This document shows, piece by piece, positions 1 to 7,786 of a stretch of DNA of 64,000 nt; the first letter of the stretch is position 1, and each line of letters opens with the position of its first letter. The translations under genes and the position numbers were made by a program. The notes beneath the pieces were generated by a model. That model had not been told where the DNA came from, searched no databases, and worked only from the letters and a program-made list of their open reading frames with translations. Source of the stretch: a bacterium (GTDB lineage Bacteria; Zhuqueibacterota; QNDG01; JAFGCO01); assembly GCA_016932575.1 (NCBI GenBank), contig JAFGCO010000067.1, positions 248,001-312,000 of the forward strand, in the 5' to 3' direction.

Positions 1-23
1 TACGCAGAAAGGATCATTTAAAA

Positions 24-1862
24 ATGACATTGTATAAAAAAATAAAGTCATACCTCGCATTATTATCTGTTGTGTTTTTTATTGCCTGTATCATCGGATC
101 CATACTCGCGATTCGCTACAGTATTATCAATCAGCTCGTCCAGGAAAAAATGATCCGGCTACTGTTTATCACACTTCAGCAGGCAATTAATTTTTGGGTT
201 CTTTTATTTATTGCCTGCAGTATCGGGATTCTGATTTTTATTTCACTTTTTTACGCGGTATTACAGAAAATCATCTCCGATACCATTCTGCAAACATCTT
301 GGAAGAATCAGTATTATAAAAACAAAATGGCCATCGCAGCTTTTCTCTTTGTTTCGATCAGCACTCTGGCCGGCTGGGTAGCCAATCATTACTGGCTGCC
401 TTCAAGGGAACATCCCGTCAGTTTATTGGCAGATATAGTCATTGTGATCCTGGGATTGCTGATCGGATGGGCGTTCCTGAAAATCAGATGGGAAAACCGA
501 TTCAATATAGAAAAGACCACAGGCGTAATCAGAAGTACAGGATTTTTTCTGCTGATATTAGCTCTCATTCTGAATCTGAGCGTATTTATCGATAGAAAAA
601 TAAATGCCCCAAAGGGACCAAATGTTCTTTTTATTATCATCGACACACTGAGGGCAGACCATCTCGGATGCTACGGATACAATCGAAACACATCGCCCAA
701 TATTGACAGTCTTGCTGAAAATGCCATACGATTTGAAAATGCCATCTCAGCAGCCCCATGGACGAGTCCCTCCATTGCCAGTATGATGACCTCTCAATAT
801 CCCGCATTCATGGGATTCCATCATGATCCGATTGAAATTAATGATAAATTTGTAACCCTGGCCGAAATTTTCAAGCAAAACAATTACAAGACAAAAGGAA
901 TCATATCTCATGTTTATCTGTCATCAAAATTAAAATTCGATCAGGGATTTGATTCCTTCGATGAAGAGAACGCCAGGGATCACTCCCATATCTCTTCCGC
1001 TTCGATCACAGACAAGGCAATCGCTTATCTTGAAGAAAATAAAAACAAGAAAAATTTTTTATTTCTGCACTATTTTGATCCTCATTATGATTATATGCTG
1101 CACGAAACATATAATTTTCTTCCTGAGTATAACGGCTGTTATTACAGCGGTCAGCCAATTGAGAATTTAAGAGCATTTGCTCCCTGTATGGATAAAGAAG
1201 ATATCGAATATATCATCGGATTGCATGATTCAGAAATTGCCTATACAGATGAGCATATCGGAAGATTGTTCAATAAACTCAAGGAATTAGACCTTTTTAA
1301 TAATACGTTAATTATTGTAACCGGCGATCACGGAGAAGAATTTCTGGAACGGGGAGATTACTGGATTGGACATGCAACAAAACTCTATCAGGAAATGATT
1401 CATGTGCCTCTCATCGTCAAACCTCCGGGTGCAACAAAAAGCGTTGCTAAAAATTATTTTGGCATGATTGATTTAATGCCGATGATTGTAAATATCGATA
1501 ACTGGACCATCCCATCCGAAAATGAATGTAAAAAGAAAATATCCGATTTTATTCATGAATACGACTTCCAGAATAAACCGGTCATCAGCGAGACTAAAAG
1601 AAAAGCAAAACTGCAATCTGTGATTCTAAACGGATGGAAAACCATCTGCGATTTGGAAAATCATACAATGAAATTATTTAATTTAAAAGATGATCCAATG
1701 GAACTAAACAATGTAACCTCAGAAAATGATTCAATTGTTCATGTCATGAATATCATATTATCGGAATGGAATGAACATATCAATCCGGAATTTGAGGGCG
1801 AACGCCCAAAATTCTCTAAAGAACAGATAGAAAATTTACGATCTCTGGGGTACATTAAATAA
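24..1862 (+). CDS. Membrane-anchored sulfatase-fold (alkaline phosphatase superfamily) enzyme
   Basis: The 612-residue protein starts with about five hydrophobic segments (residues 10-30, 53-80, 100-120, 135-152, 172-190), then a periplasmic sulfatase-fold domain from residue 198. Metal-ligand motifs are visible: the IIIDTLRADH block with D207, the TGDHGEE block with D435/H436, and H450. In true sulfatases a Cys or Ser in C/S-x-P-S-x-R becomes formylglycine; here the same spot reads T247-S-P-S-I, so formylglycine cannot form. A Thr nucleophile is known in LtaS-type and phosphoethanolamine transferases of the same superfamily. I infer a transferase or phosphodiesterase acting on envelope lipids or glycans rather than a sulfatase; the substrate is unknown. 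The start ATG has an AAAGGA-like site upstream. It converges on mtnA with only 18 bases between. Confidence 0.85.
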   Translation: MTLYKKIKSYLALLSVVFFIACIIGSILAIRYSIINQLVQEKMIRLLFITLQQAINFWVLLFIACSIGILIFISLFYAVLQKIISDTILQTSWKNQYYKNKMAIAAFLFVSISTLAGWVANHYWLPSREHPVSLLADIVIVILGLLIGWAFLKIRWENRFNIEKTTGVIRSTGFFLLILALILNLSVFIDRKINAPKGPNVLFIIIDTLRADHLGCYGYNRNTSPNIDSLAENAIRFENAISAAPWTSPSIASMMTSQYPAFMGFHHDPIEINDKFVTLAEIFKQNNYKTKGIISHVYLSSKLKFDQGFDSFDEENARDHSHISSASITDKAIAYLEENKNKKNFLFLHYFDPHYDYMLHETYNFLPEYNGCYYSGQPIENLRAFAPCMDKEDIEYIIGLHDSEIAYTDEHIGRLFNKLKELDLFNNTLIIVTGDHGEEFLERGDYWIGHATKLYQEMIHVPLIVKPPGATKSVAKNYFGMIDLMPMIVNIDNWTIPSENECKKKISDFIHEYDFQNKPVISETKRKAKLQSVILNGWKTICDLENHTMKLFNLKDDPMELNNVTSENDSIVHVMNIILSEWNEHINPEFEGERPKFSKEQIENLRSLGYIK

Positions 1863-1880
1863 CAAAAGAATTGAAAAAAT

Positions 1881-2930
1881 TTATTTATTTTTCTGCAGGA
1901 TATTTGTAATTGACACGTGAAAGGGAGGCCTGAGGATCCCCTTTTCTGTAATAATGGCTTTCACCAATGAATTCGGTGTGACATCAAAAGCGGGATTATA
2001 AACCTTCACAGATTCCGGGACAGTCATCTTTCCCATGTAAGTGGCTACTTCAGAACGATCCCGTTGTTCAATGGGAATTTCCCCGCCTGAAATGACTGAA
2101 AGATCAAAGCTTGAAACAGGAGCCGCCACATAAAAAGGGATCTGATGTTTCTCAGCGAGAACCGCTAACATGTATGTCCCGACTTTGTTCGCAACATCGC
2201 CATTCGCTGCAATTCGATCTGCACCCACGATGACACAATCAATCTCACCCTGCTGCATCAGATAAGCCGCCGCCGAATCACATAGCACCGTTACATCAAT
2301 GTGATTGGTCTGCAATTCCCATGAAGTCAATCGGGCTCCCTGTAACAGGGGTCTGGTTTCATCTGCAAAAACCTCCACTTTCTTTCCCTGCTCAGCTGCT
2401 TGATAGATAACTGCCAGGGCTGTTCCATATTCTGAAGTGGCCAATCCTCCAGCATTGCAATGGGTAAGAATGTGTGCAGGATCAGGAATCAACTCGGCCC
2501 CGAACGCTCCCAACTGGTAACAGATGCGACGATCTTCATTTAAAATTTCCAGGGCCTCCTGAAGTAAACGTTCCCGGATGTCGGCGGGTTTTAAGTTCTC
2601 TATCCGGTCGAGCACTTTTTCCATCCGGTTTAAAGCCCAGAACAGATTGACTGCGGTGGGGCGGGTCCGTCCCAGCACATCCATTGCATTGCGAACATTT
2701 TCGAGAAATAATTCCATATTTTCTTGGATGGATTGATCAGCCGCAAGAACCACCCCCAGTGCAGCAGCAATTCCGATGGCAGGCGCTCCGCGTACACGCA
2801 ATGAACAAATGGCCTCTGCCATATCATCCACATTGTCAATATCAAGATAGTGTGACCGGCCCGGAAGCTGGGTCTGATCAATCAGCCTTACTTTATTATT
2901 CACCCAGTCAATGGTTTTAAATATCATCAT
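1881..2930 (-). CDS. mtnA: S-methyl-5-thioribose-1-phosphate isomerase
   Basis: At 349 residues this is the usual length for MtnA (eIF-2B alpha/beta/delta-like family), which turns methylthioribose-1-phosphate into methylthioribulose-1-phosphate in methionine salvage. The family hallmarks are present: RGAPAIG near residue 48, the catalytic Cys in THCNAGG (C158) and the catalytic Asp in IVGADRI (D238), followed by NKVGTY. The start ATG at 2930 shares its A with the TAA stop of the preceding yjbQ gene, so translation is probably coupled. No methylthioribose kinase or methylthioadenosine phosphorylase is visible in the window. Related isomerases act on ribose-1,5-bisphosphate, mainly in archaea, but the bacterial MtnA signature favours the methionine-salvage role. 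Confidence 0.93.
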   Translation of the reverse strand: MMIFKTIDWVNNKVRLIDQTQLPGRSHYLDIDNVDDMAEAICSLRVRGAPAIGIAAALGVVLAADQSIQENMELFLENVRNAMDVLGRTRPTAVNLFWALNRMEKVLDRIENLKPADIRERLLQEALEILNEDRRICYQLGAFGAELIPDPAHILTHCNAGGLATSEYGTALAVIYQAAEQGKKVEVFADETRPLLQGARLTSWELQTNHIDVTVLCDSAAAYLMQQGEIDCVIVGADRIAANGDVANKVGTYMLAVLAEKHQIPFYVAAPVSSFDLSVISGGEIPIEQRDRSEVATYMGKMTVPESVKVYNPAFDVTPNSLVKAIITEKGILRPPFHVSITNILQKNK

Positions 2931-3349
2931 TATTTTCCAATGAGCTGAACAGGGATTTTTCTTTGCCGTGAACGATTATCACAATCTAAAAATACAATTT
3001 GCTGCCAGGTACCCAGAAGCAGTCGCCCGGAAACAAAGGGGACGGTCAATGACGGACCAACAAGCGATGCACGCACATGAGAATTGCCATTTCCATCTCC
3101 CCAGGTGGCATCGTGATGATAATGTGCCCCTTCCGGTGCAATCCGATTCAGAGCTTCCGGAACATCCCGTAACAAACCGGGTTCATACTCTACGGTCGTG
3201 ACAGCAGCGGTTGCCCCTGTGGCAAATACGGTCACCTGTCCTTCCTTCATTCCGCTTTCACTAAGAATATCATTGACCTGAGGCGTGACATCCACCATAT
3301 CACTGTGCCCCTTTGTGGATATTTGAATATATTCTGTTTTTATTTGCAT
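2930..3349 (-). CDS. yjbQ: YjbQ / UPF0047 family protein
   Basis: This 139-residue protein matches the YjbQ family, small trimeric beta-rich proteins linked to a weak secondary thiamine-phosphate synthase activity but whose main role is unsettled. The family pattern is clear: ATGATAAVTTVEYEPG in the middle, then HHDATWGDGNGNSHVRAS, whose conserved His/Asp cluster forms the presumed active site, then a C-terminal GTWQQIVFLDCDNR block. It overlaps the PfkB gene upstream by 10 bases and mtnA downstream by one base, so the three are translated together. The pairing with a nucleoside-type kinase and MtnA is the main clue to its role here, but it does not prove one. Confidence 0.9.
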   Translation of the reverse strand: MQIKTEYIQISTKGHSDMVDVTPQVNDILSESGMKEGQVTVFATGATAAVTTVEYEPGLLRDVPEALNRIAPEGAHYHHDATWGDGNGNSHVRASLVGPSLTVPFVSGRLLLGTWQQIVFLDCDNRSRQRKIPVQLIGK

Positions 3350-4299
3350 AATTTGTCCATTCCCTCAGATTCTCCGAAAACTTGAATGTACCGATCAATA
3401 AATTGCCCGAGATCATAGTGATGACTCTGCGGACCCTCTGTTTCGAGTACATATGTAGCAGCCAGACTGCCCATGCGTCCGGCTGTTTCCCAGGACAATC
3501 CGTAGCATCGGCCTTTGATTAATCCGGCACGAAACGCATCACCTACACCTGTCGGATCTGAAATGATTTTCGGTCTGGCAACAGGAATCTCGATAATCTG
3601 ATCATTATAAAAAATTTGTGCGCCTTTTTCCCCCAAAGTGATAATAAGAACCTCAACCACGGACAGAATTTCCGATTTCTGAAATCCGGTTTTTTCTAAA
3701 AACAAATCATATTCATATTCATTGAGAATCAACAGTTTCGCCTGGGCGATAAATCGGCGAAGATCATCACCGCTGAAACGGGCAATCTGCTGACCCGGAT
3801 CGCAAATAAAAGGCACGTTCATCAATCGGCATTCATCGGAAAGCATCAACATGGCTTCAGGATCATTGGGGGAAATCACGACCCAGTCTTCAGAAGACAC
3901 GTCCGATGCATTTAAAGTCACTTTACCGGCAAATTGCATTGCACCGCTGTAAAAACTGCAAATCTGATTGCCGACCTGGTCCGTATTGGCAAAAAAAGAG
4001 GCTGTAAATGCTTCGGGAAAAATAACCACGCCAGCCGTATTGACACCGGCATTGTCTAAAAAGCACCGATAGGGTTCAAAATCCTGTCCCGCGGCTCCGA
4101 CCAGCAATGGTTTTTCACCCAGCAACGCCAAGCTGTACGCAATATTCGCCCCGGTACCACCTTGCTGTTTTTTCATGGTGTCGACCAGAAAACTCAGACT
4201 GATATGATCCAGCTTATCCGGTAAAATTTGATCGGTTATTCTACCCGGAAATGTCATCAGATAATCATATGCAATCGAACCGGTAATCACGAGTTTCAA
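3340..4299 (-). CDS. PfkB-family carbohydrate/nucleoside kinase (adenosine kinase-like)
   Basis: This 319-residue ribokinase-fold kinase has both PfkB signatures: GGTGANIAYSLALLG near residue 47 and the anion-hole/catalytic motif DPTGVGDAFRAG at 248-259, with D254 as catalytic base. The N-terminal Gly-Ser-Ile-Ala-Tyr-Asp opening and the lid sequence resemble bacterial and archaeal adenosine or nucleoside kinases more than fructose kinases, but the substrate cannot be fixed from sequence. The start is a TTG at 4299 with a strong GAGGAGG site six bases upstream; no better ATG exists. It leads a three-gene block with yjbQ and mtnA, which fits recycling of adenosine or methylthioadenosine products. 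Confidence 0.85.
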   Translation of the reverse strand: MKLVITGSIAYDYLMTFPGRITDQILPDKLDHISLSFLVDTMKKQQGGTGANIAYSLALLGEKPLLVGAAGQDFEPYRCFLDNAGVNTAGVVIFPEAFTASFFANTDQVGNQICSFYSGAMQFAGKVTLNASDVSSEDWVVISPNDPEAMLMLSDECRLMNVPFICDPGQQIARFSGDDLRRFIAQAKLLILNEYEYDLFLEKTGFQKSEILSVVEVLIITLGEKGAQIFYNDQIIEIPVARPKIISDPTGVGDAFRAGLIKGRCYGLSWETAGRMGSLAATYVLETEGPQSHHYDLGQFIDRYIQVFGESEGMDKLCK

Positions 4300-4316
4300 C
4301 CTGTGCCTCCTCGAAT

Positions 4317-4345
4317 ATTATATCACATTCCGGTCATATCTTTAA
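4317..4345 (-). promoter_or_regulatory. Possible promoter for the pfkB-yjbQ-mtnA block
   Basis: A perfect TATAAT (minus strand, 4322-4317) lies just upstream of the GAGGAGG ribosome site of the PfkB gene. The -35 side (TTAAAG at about 17 bases) is poor. The 172-base gap after argS holds nothing else I recognise, so this block may have its own start as well as read-through from argS. Confidence 0.3.
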
Positions 4346-4471
4346 TAAACACGGGATTCATTTGAAAAACATTTATTGCTAATGAGGATCTTTTGGAAAA
4401 AGAGGGAATGTTTTTCACTTCATCCGTCATCCACCCGGCTTTTATCTCTGAACACTGAATCCCTATACAAC

Positions 4472-6139
4472 TCACATCTTCTCCGGATGTGATATGCCCA
4501 GCAATTCAAGCCCATTGGCCAAGACAATCTTTGTGGCCTTGCACAGCATCAAACGCGCATGAGTGGTCTCTTTATTCTCTGAAACCACGCGAAGAGAATC
4601 ATCCATTTTACCAGCATGTTGAAAACGGTGATAAGATGTGGCCAGATTTTCAAGATAGGCCGGAATACGATGTGGCTCATACTGATTTGCTGCATCAGAA
4701 ACAACCCTGGGAAAATCAAGAAGAATTTTAATCAAATCGATTTCTTCATTGGTTTTTAATAAAGCCGTATCACCCTGTATGTCCGGATCATATCCGCGGT
4801 CTCTGGCATGCTGTAATATACTGGAAATTCTTGCGTGGGCATATTGCACATAGTAAACCGGATTTTCATCAGACTGGGTTTTGGCCAAAGTAAGATCAAA
4901 ATTCAAATGGCTGGACATTGACCGGTTTAAAAAAAAGTACCGGGTGACATCCACGCCCACCTCATCCATCAATTCATCCAAAGTGACAAAATTGGCTTTA
5001 CGTGTGGACATCTTGATTTTTTCTTTGCCTTCAGTGAGTGTCACAAATTGATGGATCAGCACCTTGACTTTAGAATGGTCATATCCCAAAGCTTTCAATC
5101 CCGCCAGCACATCTGGATAGGTAGCAATATGATCTGCGCCGAAAATATCAATGATCAGCTCGAATCCCCTGTCTATTTTATCCTTATGATAGGCAATGTC
5201 TGGCAGGCGATAGGTGGGTTCACCGGTCGATTTCACAATCACACGATCCTGATCCAGATCAAGAGCGGTGGCTTTCAGCCATACCGCTCCGTCCAAATCA
5301 TATGCCAGGCCCTTCTCTCGAAGTTCCTGAATAACGCGATCTATTTTTTCAGTTTCATAGAGAGATTTTTCGTTGTAGTAAACATCAAAATGAATATCCA
5401 TACGCTTAAGCGTAGTGTTGATATCCTGAAAAATTATCGATTCAGCAGTATCACGAAAACAGGGGGTTTCGTCCACACCTTGATCTTGAAGCGAATTGCC
5501 TTTCTCCTTGACAATGTGGCGTGCAATATCACGAATATATTCTCCCTGATAATAATCGTCCGGAAATTCAACGGACTTCCCCAATAATTGCAGATACCGG
5601 TAGCGGACAGAATCTCCCAAAACACGCATCTGCCGTCCAGCATCATTAAAATAATATTCCCTTGTCACATTATGTCCGGTGGCTTTCAGCAATCTTGCGA
5701 TTGTGTCACCCAGTACCGCCTGACGGCCATGACCGATGGTCAGGGGACCTGTGGGATTTGCACTGACAAATTCAACCTGTGTTTTTTTCTGATTGCCCCA
5801 ATCTGCATGACCGTATTTTTCCCGGGATTCGATAATTCCAAGAAGCCCATGGTAAAGCACCTGATGATTGAGTGTAAAATTGATGAATCCCGCTCCCGCA
5901 ACTTCAACATGGCTGACAATCCCGGGATCCAAATCGAAACGAGTGATTAATTCCTGGGCCAGTTGACGGGGATTTTTTTTGACTTTGGATGCCAGAATCA
6001 TTGCGATATTCGTGGCCAGGTCACCATGCTCTTTCTGTTTGGGTGGAGACAAATCAATCGGCATGAAATCGTCTGAAAATATCTGCAGAGAATCTAAAGC
6101 GTGCTGAATTGCTTTTATTATTTTATCTTTAACATCCAT
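4472..6139 (-). CDS. argS: Arginyl-tRNA synthetase
   Basis: This 555-residue class I synthetase charges tRNA-Arg. It shows the N-terminal Arg-specific Add-1 domain (1-85), the VEFVSANPTGPLTIGHGR block carrying the HIGH motif as IGHG, the KMST form of KMSKS (KIKMSTRKANFVTL), and the C-terminal anticodon-binding DALR domain ending LCKATKIVLANGLELLGI. Length and order are normal. Its ATG overlaps the rsfS stop by one base (TGATG), indicating coupled translation with the ribosome-silencing factor upstream. It is probably expressed with rsfS and the LytR_C gene as one unit. Confidence 0.97.
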   Translation of the reverse strand: MDVKDKIIKAIQHALDSLQIFSDDFMPIDLSPPKQKEHGDLATNIAMILASKVKKNPRQLAQELITRFDLDPGIVSHVEVAGAGFINFTLNHQVLYHGLLGIIESREKYGHADWGNQKKTQVEFVSANPTGPLTIGHGRQAVLGDTIARLLKATGHNVTREYYFNDAGRQMRVLGDSVRYRYLQLLGKSVEFPDDYYQGEYIRDIARHIVKEKGNSLQDQGVDETPCFRDTAESIIFQDINTTLKRMDIHFDVYYNEKSLYETEKIDRVIQELREKGLAYDLDGAVWLKATALDLDQDRVIVKSTGEPTYRLPDIAYHKDKIDRGFELIIDIFGADHIATYPDVLAGLKALGYDHSKVKVLIHQFVTLTEGKEKIKMSTRKANFVTLDELMDEVGVDVTRYFFLNRSMSSHLNFDLTLAKTQSDENPVYYVQYAHARISSILQHARDRGYDPDIQGDTALLKTNEEIDLIKILLDFPRVVSDAANQYEPHRIPAYLENLATSYHRFQHAGKMDDSLRVVSENKETTHARLMLCKATKIVLANGLELLGISHPEKM

Positions 6140-6498
6140 CAGTCATCTTCCTCAAAAGTTTCAATATCTGCATCACCCCACAAACGTTCCAAGCCATAAA
6201 ATACACGCGCTTCCTTCTGAAAAACATGCACAACAATGTCCACATAATCCAGCAGAACCCAATGAAAATAGTCGATGCCCTCCTGATGCCATGGTCTCTG
6301 TCCGTTTTCTTTCATACCTTTGTTCACTGCTTCTGCGATGGCTTTCACATGAACATCCGAGTCGCCATGACAACAAATAAAATAATCAGCCACACTGCTA
6401 ATTGTGCGTAAATCCATTAAAACCACATCATGGGCTTTTTTAGTCAGTGCGAGTTCAACAATCTGACGAGCAGTTCGATAAGATTCAGGGCGCGTCAC
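6139..6498 (-). CDS. rsfS: Ribosomal silencing factor RsfS
   Basis: This 119-residue protein matches the RsfS/Iojap family, which binds ribosomal protein uL14 and blocks 50S-30S joining under poor nutrition. The family pattern is clear: KAHDVVLMDLRTISSVADYF in the first strand/helix, the His/Asp-rich CCHGDSDVHVKAIAEAV, the WHQEGIDYFHWVLLDYVDIVVHVF block, and an acidic tail. It overlaps the LytR_C gene upstream by 14 bases and argS downstream by one base. Pairing of rsfS with a LytR_C protein gene is also seen in other bacteria. Confidence 0.95.
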   Translation of the reverse strand: MTRPESYRTARQIVELALTKKAHDVVLMDLRTISSVADYFICCHGDSDVHVKAIAEAVNKGMKENGQRPWHQEGIDYFHWVLLDYVDIVVHVFQKEARVFYGLERLWGDADIETFEEDD

Positions 6499-7051
6499 GA
6501 CTTTGCTCCACTACCTGCCAGCTGCTCAACGATCGAAAATCTTTCCCCAAGATTACTGTTGCGTCAATTAAATACACAGCGTTTTCTTCCTGCAGTACCT
6601 GAGCTTCACCAATACCTAAATCTTTGGCCAATTTAAGTCCGGCAGCTTTATTGCCCTGTCGATCGATAACCACACTATGTTCAACATTGTGAGATTCATA
6701 ATTATCAGTTTTCACCACATCATACCCCTTGGCCCTCAGAAAATCTGTATAGCGAGCAGCCAATAACGGCACGCCGCATCCATTCAATACTTCGATACGC
6801 ATCACCTCTGGAGCCTCAACTGGCGGGGAAGGTTCAATCGTTTCAACCACTTCCGGCGGTTTTGAGGAACATTGGCGAACAATAAATGAAATCAGGATGA
6901 CGTTCACCAGAAAAACAACGATGGTTAATCCTTTTAATACGAGATTTCCCCATGCAACATCCCTCTGTGGGGGTCTTGGGGATCGCTTTTTTCTGGCCTG
7001 TGACGTGCTTTTTTTAATGGGTTGAACCCGGCGCCTTCGCTGGGCTGTCAT
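6485..7051 (-). CDS. LytR_C-domain membrane protein
   Basis: This 188-residue protein has a basic cytoplasmic N-terminus (residues 1-30, rich in Arg/Lys/Pro), one membrane segment (about 35-57), a Pro/Glu-rich linker and a C-terminal LytR_C domain (about 82-175). The domain opens with VLNGCGVPLLAARYTDFLRAKGYDV and contains VIDRQGNKAAGLKLAKDLGI. LytR_C is found alone or behind LytR/CpsA/Psr ligases and is thought to act at the cell wall, but its biochemical role is not known. A GGGGAGGAG site precedes the ATG. It is the first gene of the rsfS-argS run. Confidence 0.85.
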   Translation of the reverse strand: MTAQRRRRVQPIKKSTSQARKKRSPRPPQRDVAWGNLVLKGLTIVVFLVNVILISFIVRQCSSKPPEVVETIEPSPPVEAPEVMRIEVLNGCGVPLLAARYTDFLRAKGYDVVKTDNYESHNVEHSVVIDRQGNKAAGLKLAKDLGIGEAQVLQEENAVYLIDATVILGKDFRSLSSWQVVEQSRDAP

Positions 7052-7090
7052 TGTTACTCCTCCCCATCATGAGTAAAATCAAAATTAATT

Positions 7091-7121
7091 AAAAAAATGA
7101 CCGAGACAGTATGGCTCGGTC
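7091..7121 (-). terminator. Rho-independent terminator after the 151-residue exported protein gene
   Basis: On the minus strand a 7-bp stem (GACCGAG pairing with CTCGGTC, at 7115-7121 and 7099-7105) with a 9-base loop is followed by seven T residues (7097-7091). It separates the gene at 7155-7610 from the LytR_C-rsfS-argS run. Confidence 0.65.
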
Positions 7122-7154
7122 TGTGAAAATGAACCCCAATTATATCAGCAGCAT

Positions 7155-7610
7155 TCACCAACCATACCGATATGGTGACACCATCATGAACGGATAACTT
7201 TCATAATCAAAAGAGATTATCATATTCTTTGTGGGGCGGTAAAGGAGATGGGCGCCCTGAAGAAAAAAATTGCCCTGCTGAGAAGACAGCGTGGAACGAT
7301 CGCCACCAAACGGCTGATGCATATAACCGATTCGTAATTGCATAAGAAGCGGATCCGAAAAACGATAAGTCATCGTGTTTAAATAGAGTCCCACATTTGT
7401 ACTTCGATCGCCCGAAGACAAGTAAGAAAGTGAATAACTGTGGCTCATTTCAAACTTAGCAGGATCGATAAGATAGTTTAAAAACCCACTCGGTTTCTGA
7501 ACAAGTTCGGAGGGTTTGAAGACACTTTTTTTGTCTGTTAAATCCTGACTAAAAACCGATAAAGAAATCAGGAGGATCATTAAAACGGCAACGAAAAAAT
7601 AAGGCTTCAT
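7155..7610 (-). CDS. Exported protein of unknown function, probably envelope-associated
   Basis: This protein of 151 residues has a signal peptide (MKPYFF plus a hydrophobic core, cut after about residue 21) and no domain I can name. The mature part has alternating hydrophobic and polar residues, such as SHSYSLSYLSSGDRSTNVGL and a later LLYRPTKNMIISFDYESYPF, like short outer-membrane beta strands. I chose ATG at 7610 rather than the in-frame GTG at 7619, because the GTG lies inside the AAAGGAGTG ribosome site that serves the ATG. It has its own terminator and a palindromic operator-like upstream region. Proteins with a similar FLNYLIDPAKFEMSHSYSLS opening seem to recur in FCB-type genomes, but that is memory rather than a search. 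Confidence 0.7.
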   Translation of the reverse strand: MKPYFFVAVLMILLISLSVFSQDLTDKKSVFKPSELVQKPSGFLNYLIDPAKFEMSHSYSLSYLSSGDRSTNVGLYLNTMTYRFSDPLLMQLRIGYMHQPFGGDRSTLSSQQGNFFLQGAHLLYRPTKNMIISFDYESYPFMMVSPYRYGW

Positions 7611-7644
7611 TGAAATCACTCCTTTACAATCATAAAAACCTTCA

Positions 7645-7679
7645 ATTGGTAATTAATCAATTTTACCAATAAAAGTCAA
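7645..7679 (-). promoter_or_regulatory. Promoter with overlapping palindrome upstream of the 151-residue protein gene
   Basis: On the minus strand TTGACT (7679-7674) is followed after 16 bases by ATTAAT (7657-7652). A perfect 8-bp inverted repeat, ATTGGTAA at 7645-7652 and TTACCAAT at 7663-7670 with a 10-base spacer, covers the spacer and -10 region, where a repressor would sit. A close copy of one arm with its flank (AATTGGTAATNAATCA) recurs at 10435 ahead of the FadL-like gene. Confidence 0.4.
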
Positions 7680-7731
7680 CTTCTTTTTAATAAACGCATC
7701 ATTCAAATCGAAAGATCCGGAAACATGACAT

Positions 7732-7762
7732 AAAAAAGCCGCCGGCATGTATTGCCGGCGGC
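7732..7762 (-). terminator. Strong rho-independent terminator after the 842-residue secreted protein gene
   Basis: A perfect 10-bp GC-rich stem (GCCGCCGGCA at 7738-7747 with TGCCGGCGGC at 7753-7762) and a 5-base loop is followed on the minus strand by six T residues (7737-7732). It lies 25 bases past the stop of the gene at 7787. Confidence 0.85.
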
Positions 7763-7786
7763 TCCTCAAATCTGAAAAAACAGATA

